Shown piece by piece: positions 48,571-59,997 of a DNA stretch of 64,000 nt (positions are counted from its first letter, which is position 1; every line of letters begins with the position of its first letter). Position numbers and translations under genes: made by a program. This stretch comes from Gamarada debralockiae (Eukaryota; Ascomycota; Leotiomycetes; Helotiales; Hyphodiscaceae). The notes beneath the pieces are model-generated. The model searched no databases. It had not been told where the DNA came from and was given only the letters and a program-made list of their open reading frames with translations. The stretch lies in NCBI GenBank assembly GCA_002803225.1, contig NXFV01001516.1, positions 1 to 64,000 of the forward strand, written 5' to 3'.

Positions 48571-49496
48571 GGTCTGCCTCTATCATTCATCTATTTGAAA
48601 CGATCGAGGTCACCCGGAAAATGAGTTCACCTCAACCATTCACCTCTTTGGAAAAATCGGATTTCCAGAAAGATCGAGCCCACACTGACCGTTCATCTAT
48701 TCTGAGCGATTCAGACATCGTAGTCGACTTGTAAAAAAAACAGCGCGTTTTGCTTCCTCAGTGGGTCCGCAAGCCGGGAGTCTTCTTTGCTTTTTGTTCC
48801 CACACAGCATCTGGTATTCAAGGGCAACTTTTGCATGGATGGTGTTCCATGGCTTGTGCTACGATACCCCCTTAGAGTGGCCTTGAAAAGATAGGTGGAC
48901 AGCACACGCCAAAGGAGATCTCTCCGTATGGCCGGATTAGCTAGTCTGCCATGTTAGATGTATAATGATTCGATCAATTTCACCCCCATTCTCAATTTTT
49001 CCAATTCCATTCAGTGATCCTGTTACCTGTGAATTCCATCCATCCTTTCAAAAGAGGCCCCGCAAATTCGATCCAAAGAAGTCCATCACGTGCCGTCACC
49101 CAGATGGTCGGCTCAACTTCCCAATTGGGTAACCTTCAATCACGACATCTCAATCCACAGTCTCATCATACCGCTAACCACCACGTCGCCCAAACAGAAC
49201 CCTCAATTCGCACATCTTCTTCCAAATCTCTCTCGCTCCCAGGGCTGGACTGCGATAGCTACGAATGGATAAGGAGCCGATAACAATTCGGTATGGAAGT
49301 CGAGTTCCGCGCATGGATTCAAGGGAACCGGTACAAGTCACCAGTGTCAGTTTGGGGAGATTCCGTCATTTGTGGTTGTTAATGTAACATGGGTTTCGTG
49401 CACTTGGCTGCGATGAGGTGCTTGCATCTTGACATCCTCATTTATTTTTCAATCGATTGAGTCTTTGCTGGCTTTTGGACGCGTTTGAGAGAGGAT
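48571..49496. other. Intergenic, nothing recognised
   Basis: 3' end of the Red1-like gene and promoter of the MFS gene; no coding or repeat signal. Confidence 0.5.
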
Positions 49497-51260
49497 ATGG
49501 GGATACAAGATAAGATCGCAACCGCACGAAGTGATCCGCACTTGGCAGTTTATCCATATCCAGATTCTGGAAGGCTCAGCCTTGCGGACGAGATGTCGAA
49601 CCCCGAGCCACAGAACGAGACATTCGCCCTTCAGGAACAAAACGAGAAAGTCGCTCTTGAAGGTCGGATTGGCGGTGGGAACAGCAGTGCGCTGTCTTCG
49701 AATTCGGACGAGGAATTCGCGAACCCCACTGGTATCAATGAGAGAGCGCTGATCTGGAAGTTGGATTTGAAGTTGCTTCCTCCCTTGACATTGCTCTATT
49801 TGTTGTCGTTCTTGGATCGGAGTAACAGTATGTTTTGACGATCCCGTGTTTGGGAAGGAGAAGCTGATGAAAAGAGCAGTTGGCAATGCGAAGTTGGATG
49901 GCTTGACAAAGAGTTTGCATATCACTGGTAATCAGTACTTGCTGACGCTCACAATTTACTTCATTGGATATGTAAGTTTACATTTTGGTGAGGACATTGG
50001 AGAAAAATGTTGATGCCGCGAAAGGTGCTCTTCGAAGTCCCTTGCAACATTGTCCTCAAACGCACGACACCCAAATTATGGCTCCCAACTCTCATGCTGG
50101 CATGGGGTACCGTTGCGACTTTGATGGGAGTATCACAAAACTATGCTGGATTCCTGGCCGCTCGATTCTTCCTCGGCGTCACTGAAAGTGGATTGTTCCC
50201 TGGCGTTGTCTTCTACCTGTCCATGTGGTACAAAAGAACGGAGAGTCACTACCGCGTCGCCCTCTTCTTCTCCGCCGCCTCTCTTGCAGGGGCCTTTGGT
50301 GGAATTCTTGCGTACGGAATCGGGTTCATGGACGGGGTAGGTGGTTTGAAAGGCTGGCGCTGGATCTTCATCATCGTACATTCCCCCGTTCCCTAGCCAA
50401 TCCAAGAGCAAGCTGACAACCACCTCAGGAAGGGCTTCTAACCGTAGTCGTCTCCCTCACCTCCTACTTCTTCATCCACAACTACCCTCTCACAGCACCG
50501 TTCCTAAGCGAACCTGAACGTTCCTTCATCCACGCACGCCTAAAGGGCGATTCGGACGCCACGAACGACGAAACCTTCGCCTGGGCTAACGTCACTGCCG
50601 CTCTTGGAGACTACAAATGCTGGCTCTATGGCCTAGGGTTCCATACCATGTCGCTGCCCTTGTACACATTGTCCCTCTTCCTCCCTACCATCATCGCCGC
50701 GCTCGGTTTCACGGCGGCACAGGCTCAACTCCTTACTGTCCCACCATACGCCGTAGCGACGATCTTGACAGTCATCGTCGCGGTCCTCTCCGAGAAGACT
50801 AAGAAACGGGCACCTTTCATTTTGGGATCCTCATCCCTAGCCATTATCGGTTACATAATCCTCCTCACAGCGTCCGTCCACAAACCCGGGGTGTCATACT
50901 GGCACCATCTTCGCCGCCGCCGGAATCTATCCCTCCACTGCAATCGTGCTGTCGTGGCCCGCAGCCAATGTCTCAGGTCAATCCAAGCGCGCGACGGCTA
51001 CCGCCATGACGATCACGATTGGCAACTTAGGGGCGGTATTAGGCACGCAGTTGTATAGACCGAACACCAGTCCAAAGTGGCACTTGGGACACGGCTTTGC
51101 GATGGGGTATTTGGTGGCTAATTTGGCTGTTGTGAGTATTTTGTGGTTTTGTTTGAATAGGGAGAATGCGAGGAAGAGGGAGAGGGTTGAGGGTGGGGAG
51201 ATGGCGCCGGAGGGGACTATCACGAATGATCAGGATGTTAGGTGGATTTTCCAGACTTGA
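49497..51260 (+). pseudogene. MFS transporter (anion:cation symporter, Dal5-like) with one-base frameshift
   Basis: Four exons (49497-49827, 49880-49971, 50025-50375, 50429-51260) with canonical introns of 52-53 nt encode a typical ACS-family transporter of about 534 residues with 12 helices. Family marks include LLYLLSFLDRSN joined to IGNAKLDGL, YFIGYVLFEVPCNIVLK, RFFLGVTESGLFPGVVFYLS and GWRWIFIIEG. Members import organic anions such as allantoate, nicotinate or pantothenate across the plasma membrane. The last exon is one base too long. At the GGGG run 50888-50891 the frame of TASVHKPG must switch to continue as TGTIFAAAGIYPSTAIVLSW. Without the switch, translation ends at 51058 after helix 9 or 10. 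It may be a sequencing error in a G run, since the rest of the gene is well preserved, or a fresh mutation. Confidence 0.8.
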
Positions 51261-51957
51261 TGGGAGCTGAGATGGATGCGGCGTTTGGATGATAATGCTG
51301 AAGTAGGGATGCCGTTGGAGTCCATTTATGTTTATTCCCCTAAAGGTCTTTCGGAAAATATCCCCAAGTTTTGTAATCTCAGCTCGAGTCTCCGTTGAAT
51401 GAAAATTCCTTCTTCTAGTTGAACTTGACCTGCTGCTGGTAGTATGGGCATCCCAGAGTACCATTAAGAATCCATTCTCGTCTTCCTCAAAAGCATCTTC
51501 AAACAAAATTCCAAAAACGAAAAAATATGTGCGTCGGTGTCCAGCATGCAATCGGAGCTCGTCGAGCTTGGGCGTAGCGGGCAGCGCCCTTGTGCTCTAT
51601 GGTATACCGATACTCTTTCCAAGTTCCTCGAAATTTCGTGGGCGAGAAAAAAAGTTCTTCAATTGGTTTATACAGTAGCCGTAGTCCCAGTTACGATTAC
51701 TTCCAGATCATCTATACCGGGAGATTTCAAAACCAGCGTCGTCCTTGAAGATCTCGTGGCCTAAGACATATTGCCTTCAACTTGTCATACAACTCTGCCC
51801 TCTTTCTGGTAACGATCGTTCTTCACTCGATTATGGACATTTGGAAAAGTGCTAATCTGGGTTGTACTTGGCTGAATCGGTATCCTTCCATGAGTTCCAT
51901 TCTGAGAGAACACTCTTGCAAGTCCCTCACGTATTCTCCATCCGCAATCCTGCGATT
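51261..51957. other. Intergenic, nothing recognised
   Basis: Non-coding stretch between the MFS gene and the broken SDR; no signal for the missing SDR N-terminus was found here. Confidence 0.45.
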
Positions 51958-52763
51958 CATACCACTAGGTACCCAAATAGCTAGAAGCCTCTCCATGTAT
52001 TAGCATAGACTTTGCCCAAGCCGGTGTAAAACACATCTCCATCCTCGGACGACGAGTAGAAAAGCTCAAGACGGGAGCAGCCAATATCTCATCCGCCTCC
52101 ATATCCGGAGACACGAAAGTCCTGTACAAACCCACCGACCTCCTCAACCGCGCCCAACTCGACTGCGCGCTCACCTCCATCGCCTCCAAAGTAGGCAAAA
52201 TCGACATCTTCGTCTCCAACAGCGGAGTCCTCCCAGAACTAGCACCAATCATTTCCTACAGTCCCGAGAACTTTATGCGTAGATTTGAAGCCAATGTTCT
52301 CAGTGCTTTTAATGCTATACAAGTTTTCATCCCCCGTGCGGGTCCGGAACCGGTGTTGCTCAATACGAGTACGGTGTTTGCGTACACGTCTTCTGTGCCG
52401 GATACGAGTGCTTATGCTACGAGTAAAGCGGCTGCGCCGAAGATGGTTGACTGTTGGAGAGGAGGTGGAGGGGTTGCATGTTGTTAGTAACCTAGGTGAG
52501 TTCCTACGGGATATTAATGGGTTTCCGGAGGAGGCTCCGGATTTTGGTATGTTGCTTCTCTACCGTGTGTAATAAGGTTTTAAGGACCGTTGATAGCTGA
52601 GCTTCCGGGTGCGTTCTTTGTGTGGCTTGCGTCTCCAGAAGCTAAGTTCCTGAAGGGCAAGTTCGTTTGGGCTAATTGGGATGCGGAAGAGCTTTTGGAG
52701 AGGGCGGAGGAGATTAGAAGTACGAAGCTGCTGAACTGGATCATTGAAGGGGCTCCGATGTAG
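51958..52763 (+). pseudogene. Short-chain dehydrogenase (SDR) pseudogene
   Basis: Fragments of a classical SDR follow in order. A damaged cofactor region (GTQIARSLS) is interrupted by a stop at 52000-52002, then resumes as IDFAQAGVKHISILGRRVEK. Next come VGKIDIFVSNSGVLPEL, the active-site region RFEANVLSAFNAIQVF, LNTSTVFAY and the Tyr-Lys pair in SAYATSKAAA. A frame change near 52450 leads to VGEEVEGLHVVSNLGEFLRD. A plausible intron (GTATGT to GATAG, about 52545-52594) then joins ELPGAFFVWLASPEAKFLKG and FVWANWDAEELLERAEEI, an ending typical of fungal SDRs. The N-terminal TGxxxGxG loop is missing and at least two disruptions exist, so the locus is not functional. Confidence 0.7.
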
Positions 52764-52875
52764 ATAGCTGTGAAGATTTTCATAGTTTACCGCTGGTATG
52801 TGCCAATCTTAAAAAAATGTGGAAATTTTTGAAAGATGATAGCTACAACCACTACGCCAAATCCAACCATAAAGT

Positions 52876-55314
52876 TCAAAAAATCGTGACAATGGTACGG
52901 ACATCAGATTGTGAGACAGGGCCTAGAGGATTCTCGAGAGTAGACATCGCATTTGGCGCCTTGGTTCTCTCATCCTCAGTCCGAATAAACTTTGCAATTC
53001 CGATTCTCTTAAACTCACCCGCCTTACCAGCGGGTGTCAAAACAAGTGCGTTTGCGATATCCAGAAAGAGTGCAAAGCATGGGAAGCAAGGTTGATCATC
53101 AAAGAACGCAGCTCCTTTGGCAATGCTCTGTCTGATGGGGATCTCAACTGAGGTACCAAGGAAAAGCGGACCTTGCGGATGTTGTGAAGATGACTTTCTA
53201 ATTTCCAATAGTGGTGCCTGGAAGGGGTAGTTAGCACAGTGTGCGCAAGTTTTATTCAGTATAAGTTTGATACGTTACCTCAATCTTAATCCAGCCATGA
53301 CGAACACTTCCAAATTCATCAAGTCCTGATGGAGTGGTGTGTCCATCGATATATTTTGCCACAAGGTGCTTGAAATGTAACCCCACAGAGCGGATATGTG
53401 CATCGACCGAAGCCCATGACCAAGAAGGTGCACGGTATTGTTCGGGAAACCTCACATCACATAAAGCTGGACCGTATGTATAGCGTCTGTGTTCCCCAGT
53501 TGTTATCCACCGCGCGTATACACGCTAGTGTAAATCTTCGATAATATGCTCTCTCCATAATCCAGCCCAGTAGGTGTCGTTTGTAATGGCGGCAAGCTTT
53601 CTTGCCAGACCAGACAATGCTGGGAGTTTGTCGGTCTCAAAAGTCAGCTTGCGCTGGCTGTAATTCTGGATTTGAGCCAACCATCCACCACGCCACCGAC
53701 CGCGCAACTCGTAATCTGGGACATCTCCTGCTATGCCAGACATATACATCGTGGTCAATCCATGTTCATCAAACGGGAGCTGCTGCAGGTGGGAAACTGC
53801 ATCGAAGTTGCTAAAGAAAGGTATAAATCGTGCACCGTCCTCAGCAAGTAATGATTGCCTACACTCCCAATACATCTGATCAGTGCCGTAATGTATTGTT
53901 TGCGGGGACAATAATCGTTCCTGTAGCGTCCAGCCTCGAGTATTCAGGGGTGCCTCGGATACAGGATCGAAAGAACTGCCACACGCTCCTACGCAGTAAA
54001 CGATCGGCTTTGTGGCATTTGACGTTCCCAACCATTCCTTGAACATGTATAGTTTTGAATCTTTGCCATCGATCCATGGAATAGTGACTTGAAGAGCAGC
54101 GCTCGTTTCTCGTACAGTATCGTACCCAGTGGATCGACAATCTGGTGGAATATACGAGGAGCTACGCTGAGGGAAACACCCGGTCGAATCATTTGTCGAC
54201 CCCGATGCAGCGATAGTCAAATAGGAATATGCATAAACATCTGCCATTTTCGTGCACTCGCGTTCCCAGTCGGATTTATCATCTTGGATGATGCATAGGG
54301 AATCGATCCACAAATACTGGACCTTCAACTTCCGCGTGATTAAGATGGCATCTCGAAATGTCTTGGGAACTTTATCGAGGGAGATTCTTCCCTTATGGCC
54401 TTGAAGATTAGATTTCGTGGTCGTTATTACATGTGAACCCCCCCCCCCCCCAAAATAGTGACTGAGAGTCATGTATCGCCCACGTTGACCGTTCGTCTCA
54501 AGTAAAGCAATAGTGTCCGATCCTGCGCCATTGCCAACACTGAGGACTCGTGAAGGCAACTGTGCCTTTTCGGAATTGCAGGGGCTTGGGCGGCATGCTT
54601 GGTGTTGGTGCTCGCACGTATGCAGCCAACCCTGGATCCTACGGAATACTATGTCTGAACTTGAGTTGACTTCACGAAGTCGACCAGGTATCATATATGC
54701 TAGAGGGTCTTCTGTGTCACCGTTAGCTACTGTATCATATGGTGAGAATCCCACTTTTGACATACTATCATCAGTGCAGACGCGCAAACTAGTACCATGA
54801 TATGTGCCTCTCCAGTTCTCTTCAGTGGGTGTGCCTTGAAATCCAATTCTTATCCCCAACCCAATCAATTGAATAGGTGCGCCTTCCTTAGGAATGTCGT
54901 TCTGAGGGAGCGCCCACCAGCTTCCAAATAGCCAAGGCCGTAGAGCTTTCTCATCGGACCTTGAAATATTTATCTGTCTCGTCAAGGGCTTCGGTGCTTA
55001 CTCAATCGTACCTGACCACTCCTTGCGTGCTTGAGATTTACCGGTCCCATATGGGTTGTCCCAACACGACCACGATAACCATCACTTGGGAGATATTCCG
55101 TCCAATTGCCTCCTCTTCTAGGGTCGCATGCAACTTCCCAGATCAGTGAGCAAAGTTTGCATTTTGCAGCAGAGGCTTCCAGCAGAGGGAGACTCGGTTG
55201 GTGAGGCCATCCGACCTCTTCCTCTGAAGGCAACTCTCCCCAAGGTATCGCTCTGCAATAGTGACAAAACGCTAAGCTAGCTACTGAGGCAAGTGTGGAT
55301 GGGAAAGGAATCAA
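52876..55314 (-). pseudogene. HET-domain protein with internal TAG and 14-base homopolymer
   Basis: Three exons, 55314-55012, 54973-53279 and 53217-52876, are joined by introns of 38 nt (GTACGA...ACAG) and 61 nt (GTAACG...CTAAC...CCAG), all in phase. Read through one stop, the product has about 779 residues. The HET domain begins RYMTLSHYFGG and includes VPKTFRDAILITRKLKVQYL, WIDSLCIIQDDKSDWERECT and LNTRGWTLQERLLSPQTIHY. The late motif YRAPSWSWASVD lies in the same frame, 24-33 codons after a TAG at 53525-53527. A Trp (TGG) or Gln (CAG) codon there would restore one open frame; both changes fit CpA-to-TpA mutation. The HET core carries a 14-C run (54438-54451) that encodes five glycines. HET genes act in allorecognition; this allele may yield a shortened protein of about 586 residues. 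Confidence 0.75.
54438..54451. repeat. 14-bp poly-C homopolymer inside a HET domain
   Basis: Fourteen consecutive C on the plus strand, read as Gly codons on the minus strand within the HET motif normally written LSHCWG. At the present length the frame is open; a change of one or two bases would shift it. Confidence 0.9.
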
Positions 55315-55655
55315 TCTTCTACGATTTAGATATATGGTTGCAAACTACTCTGGGAAGGCTTACTGAAGCACCTCAAACACATCGAATTCTTGTAAATAGT
55401 CCTTACCCCTACGACAAGTTTCAAGCATAGAAGGTGGCCTTGACGGGTCCAAGTGAAGGGTTCCAAACCTTCTGTTGATGCTAGTAAGCCCTGGATCAAA
55501 GACTATCAAACTCCCATTCCATTCTTCCTCCTCTCAAACCCAACAATCATTAGAGAATGTCCTTTAATATGTCAGCTTCGGCTGTGGTAATTCTAAATTG
55601 GATTCACGGCAAAGAACCTCACCTTGGTGTTGGAGATAAAGCGGTGGAAGTACGG
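55315..55655. other. Intergenic, upstream of the second HET gene
   Basis: Short non-coding stretch; contains the HET promoter. Nothing else was seen. Confidence 0.5.
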
Positions 55656-56087
55656 TCATTGCACCTTCGCGGAATATTCTTTCCTTTCACCCGCAAAATA
55701 GCCCTCAACGAAATCGAGAAGCTGTTCATGTGCAGGCACTCCATCAGCTGTCTCGAAAATGAGGGCACGGTGACTTCACGAATCAAATATCAGCCAATCC
55801 CCGACACACTGATCCTCTTGGCAGTTTTGCTCCAGCTCAGTAAAGAGAGTACGCATATCGCTCGGGGAGGTGGGAAGAAGCTGTGAGATGGTACGCTGTT
55901 GGAGCCGTTGCTTCATCCAAGTTGGCATCTGTTCCTCAAAAGCGTACGGGCCGAGCTCCGCTGTCTAGAGGAAATCAGCCTTTATTCCAAGCAAATGTAA
56001 AGCAGGAATTACCCCAAGATGCTGGTATTCTCTGATGTCAACTTGAGCAGGCTGGGGGTTCTGGTCTTCATGGTTGTCTCCCCAAGC
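55656..56087 (-). pseudogene. Decayed fragment of an unrecognised gene
   Basis: Two coding-like segments on the minus strand join in frame. AWGDNHEDQNPQPAQVDIRE ends near 56014; the GTAATT donor and TCTAG acceptor lead to TAELGPYAFEEQMPTWMKQR and then PTSPSDMRTLFTELEQNCQE. A TGA at 55776-55778 interrupts (FDS, stop, SHRALIFETADG), after which the frame remains open to 55656. CGA to TGA would explain the stop. No start was found upstream; an ATG at about 56130 is out of frame. The family is unknown to me. Confidence 0.35.
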
Positions 56088-56795
56088 CTGGTCCGCATTG
56101 ACAGGTTAAGTGGAGAATTGGAGTCCATGTGTCCCATCTTTCAAAGCGAAGTGATGTGGCTACTCGACAACAGTGCCTCTTTGACAGCAGTTGGCTTTTT
56201 GGCTCTTCGGAGTTGCTACTGTGTATAAATCGAATAGTGCGGGTGAGGCCACGCCACCCACACCCAGCTATAGTTGGGCGCACTTTCGCATGCCTATCAG
56301 GCCAATTTCATGTGTCATCCGTAGCTGGAATTATTAACCAGAATTCCATTTCGATTCTTAGAAAATCACCGGGAATCGATACAAAATTTATTTGACATTA
56401 GATGTGTCGATTTATGCGTCAGGACAGTTCCATTCCGTCCAACAAAGAGGGGGAAATGCAACGATTTGTTTCGGACGTCAACCACTCGAAATATCTGATA
56501 ATCAGAAGACCTAACTGCTTACTGTATGGAACACTGGTCATCATCTCACCCTCGAATTGCAAAAGGGTATTACCCACTGGGCGCCGTGTACATGGTATCA
56601 TAACTCCTACCTTCCGCCATGTATGACAGCTGCAAAGCCTACCTATCCTACACCCCCTACTGGAATAAGGTTACCCGGGTTAACCTCATAAAATGGGCTC
56701 GTGAACACTCGAGGGTTGTGCCAGAAACCTCACGGGTTATACTCCGTATTCAAAGGAAGACCTCGAAGTGTGCGAGGTGGTGGCTAATCGAGTCT
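56088..56795. other. Intergenic, nothing recognised
   Basis: Short frames only; no repeats or domain signals. Confidence 0.45.
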
Positions 56796-57569
56796 TCAAC
56801 CACCTCCCCCACCTCTCCTCTGCCTCGCTCTCCTCCTCGCACCCTCAATAACCCCCAATCCCGTCAACAAAACAGCAATTTCCCAATCACCCCACCAATC
56901 AGTCTCCTCACCCTCCTTCCCCTGTCCCCCTTCACTACCGCCGACCCCAACGCCACACTTCCGCAAATAAAATCTCCCCCGCTTCCTCCCCCAGCTCTGA
57001 CATCCAATATAAACCGCTAATACCTCTCCCGTCCCCTCCTCACGCATCTCCATATCCGGCTGGTCTGCAAAAATCGGCTGTCTAGTCCTCTGCCACACAA
57101 AATTCCTCCCTTGAAACACAAATTCGTACGTGCCATGCGTCCATTTACTTGTTCTTTTCAAAGCCTCCCACTGTACCTCACCCTCGCCGGTCTTCTCCCT
57201 CTCTGGATCACCCAGACCGTAAACATTTTCAGCACCCCATCCGAGCTTCAACACGCCTAGAACTTGACCAGACTTTGAGGAACGGGAGATGGTGACGGAG
57301 GGTTTGGAGGGCGACCATTGCGAGTTGGTGACGTAGAGGAGTGGTGTTTCGGGAGTTGAGGGGGAGGAGAGAACAATGTTTACGAAATGAGAGTTTGTTG
57401 CGAGGAGGGTGTGGAAGTCGGAGGAGGATGGTGGGTTTTTGTTGGTGTAGGCTGGTGTTGGGTAGAAGGCTGTTAGGGTTGGTGAGGTGGAGATGATGGA
57501 AGGTGCGAGGGTTGAGGCGGTGTCACCCCAGATGTCTTTGTTGATTTCGGTTGAGGGTTGTTTCTCCAT
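56796..57569 (-). CDS. Conserved fungal protein of unknown function
   Basis: A single uninterrupted frame of 257 residues starting MEKQPSTEINKDIWGD. The protein looks like a compact beta-rich domain: FVNIVLSSPSTPETPLLYV, VTISRSSKSGQVLGVLKLG, VQWEALKRTSKWTHGTYEFV, FQGRNFVWQRTRQPIFADQP and EVLAVYIGCQSWGRKRGRFY. The order of alternating strands with Trp-Arg-Thr pairs resembles a phospholipid-scramblase/LURP-one-like layout in fungal hypothetical proteins, but this is an impression, not an assignment. The C-terminus is a short hydrophobic helix (WEIAVLLTGLGVIEGARRR) and a Gly-rich end, so it may anchor to membrane. Codon use and start context look normal. Confidence 0.65.
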   Translation of the reverse strand: MEKQPSTEINKDIWGDTASTLAPSIISTSPTLTAFYPTPAYTNKNPPSSSDFHTLLATNSHFVNIVLSSPSTPETPLLYVTNSQWSPSKPSVTISRSSKSGQVLGVLKLGWGAENVYGLGDPEREKTGEGEVQWEALKRTSKWTHGTYEFVFQGRNFVWQRTRQPIFADQPDMEMREEGTGEVLAVYIGCQSWGRKRGRFYLRKCGVGVGGSEGGQGKEGEETDWWGDWEIAVLLTGLGVIEGARRRARQRRGGGGG

Positions 57570-57977
57570 GTTGCGAATTTGTTGCTGTGGTTTTATTTGA
57601 ACTCAAGAAGGTTTAGTTATTCTTTCCTGTGGGACAGGATCTTGATTGTGATGAACTGAATCTAGGGGTCAACTTGTCAAACAGATGGAAAGATAATACA
57701 TAAGCTACGAAATGGAGACTGAGCAAGCTCTTAAGGTCTGTTAATAATCGTCGCCTGATCTTTGTGTTACTCTCAACGAGGCTATGCTTACGCCTTCCTC
57801 AAAACTCATTGGATCGTGCAACAGTCTGCGCCCAGCCAATATCACGTGTCACAATAATACCTCAAAGAAAATGCCGCACAAAGCAAAGTCTCTTCGATCG
57901 AATTCAACCGTTTACTTGGCAGATGAAATGTGATTCACTATTCGGGTTGGATGCAAATATACCTGAGCCTCGCCCCT
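57570..57977. other. Intergenic between the unknown-function gene and P450 3' end
   Basis: Promoter of the minus-strand gene at 57569 and 3' flank of the P450 gene; nothing else seen. Confidence 0.5.
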
Positions 57978-59997
57978 TCATTTGACAGCAGGCCGGCAGA
58001 ACGCTTGGAGATGCGGCCCTTGAAAACATGGTAGGAAACAATCTCTCCATTTCAGATCAGAAACATGTCCACTGTAATTGTTAGATTTATTGTCGCCTGA
58101 TTGTTGTATAGATTTAGCTTACCTTGTGCTGTCGAGCTCTAGATCGAACCTCCTGAAAAGTGATGCGAAAGCTAGGTACAACTCGCAGTATGCAAGGCTG
58201 AGCTTCAATCAGCGACCGTCGATTGAAGAATGTGAAATGATGAAGAAATTGGACTCACTTCTGGCCCATGCACATCCTTGGTCCTTTTCCAAACGACACC
58301 AGCCATTTCTCTAATGGCGCGGCGTCGTCCATAAGCCAGCGATCTGGATCGAACTCTTTAGGGTCCTTGAAGATTGTTTCTGAACTATGAACGAAGTACG
58401 CGGACATTCCCACAATTGTCTATTCTCAAATTAGGGGGTTTAGGGAAAGAGAATAGGACTACTTACGTCGACAGGTACAAGAGAACCGCTTATCGTCGCA
58501 CCGCCCTTAGGAACGATGCGGGGCAAGGGAGACGCAATGCCACCAGGACCAATTCGAAGAGATTCTTTGATCACTGCAGTCTGTTTTAATGTTAGACACT
58601 TGGGTTCAAACCAAATGCAGGATCACTCACCAGGAATGGAAGTTTCTCAAGTTCCTCAAATTTAGGAGGAGCGTTTTCGAGAACTGGCCATACCTCTAAT
58701 AATTCCTTTCTAAGTCTTGCCATCAAAGCTGGCTGTTCAAGCGTATTGAACATTCCTAGCATCAAGACATTTCCATTCGTGTCAGCGCCCTTGAACATGA
58801 GCGCTTGAGCTTCCTCGTACAGACTTGTGGCATTCGGAACCTTTCCTCCAGCATTGGCCGTTGGACTAAGCAGTTCATTGTAGATAATTCTATGAGGGAC
58901 TTCCAGCAGACTGTAAGGATTGGAGGTGACTTCCTTCACTTGAGCCCTTAGAAGCCGCTGTAGCTGAGTCAAGCCTGAAATCTTGGGACCGATTAGAGCA
59001 CTTAGCCGAGCTGGCATTGCAATTACTGCTTTTCGAATCAAGCTGAAATGCTTGAAGACGATGAATGCAGGCAAACTTGATTCCATCGCTTCAATGATTG
59101 GTGCTTTGAAATCAGGCTCGCCGAGAGCGTCCACAGATTTTGCGAAGCAAAACGAAGTGATGGTATCCAGGGTGAAGCATCGAAGTCCAAAAAACAGGTC
59201 GGATGACTTTCCCTTCTCGTTGTTCGCCGTGAGAACCTCACAGAGGCGATCGACCTGACAAATTATTAGTCGAAAGAAGTCAAAGTATTCGGGGGCAACA
59301 TACATTACTTTGAACCAGATCTTGGAGGTCAGAAATTGCTTGTCGTGAAAACAATGGGTTCATGATATCCTTCCTTTTCTTGGATTCCGCATAAGTCAAG
59401 AAGCCGAATGACGAATGGTCTTCGCCAAAGCTCTGATAGAAGGAGGCTTCCTTGTCCCATCTAGTGTTGTCGTTGTAGATTTCATGGTATGCTGTCGGAT
59501 CAGAGAAGTGGAGCTAGAGAGATTATCAGATCGGGTTCAATAGCAATCCCCCTCGACCGAGGATCACCTGACCAGTAGCAAGATTCATCCTGAGCGGTGA
59601 CAAACATAGTTGCATACCTCATTCGGACCAACACGGACAATTTTTCCTTCTTCAATTAGCATCTGCGTACTTCTATTCTTCTCAAAGACGTACCGTATTT
59701 CTTGTGCAACTTCTCCAACACGTCAATCCAAGATTCTCCACGAAAAACTTCGATGTATGTCTTGTACCAAGACGTGAAGGCCGCAAGTGTTGGACCAGGA
59801 AAGCCAACGAGGGGATGATTAGACGTATTGTAGATGCCCTCGAAGATAAACGACCCAATCCAGGCTAGGGCAAGGCATATCGGGACCTTGTAGATCAAAT
59901 CCACTGCCGGAGGAGCCTGTGGAGCTTTTGAAGGTATCTTGACAAGGTTCTGGAGAGAGCTCACGAAGTTATCGATAAGCTCGATTACGAAATCCAT
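57978..59997 (-). CDS. Cytochrome P450 monooxygenase
   Basis: Eight exons with consistent phases (59997-59694, 59646-59618, 59513-59304, 59254-58631, 58580-58467, 58419-58259, 58197-58123, 58071-57978) encode 536 residues. The N-terminus has a membrane helix (VPICLALAWIGSFIFEG) and HPLVGFPGPTLAAFTSWYKT. The I-helix oxygen-binding segment is FKGADTN, the ExxR motif is KESLR (residues 394-398), a PERF-like FDPDRW follows, and the heme loop is FGKGPRMCMG with the ligand Cys near 477. All catalytic hallmarks are present, so the enzyme is likely active at the endoplasmic reticulum membrane, oxidising a small lipophilic substrate with electrons from P450 reductase. The overall style is that of fungal secondary-metabolism P450s. 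No biosynthetic core gene lies nearby, so it appears to stand alone. Confidence 0.92.
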
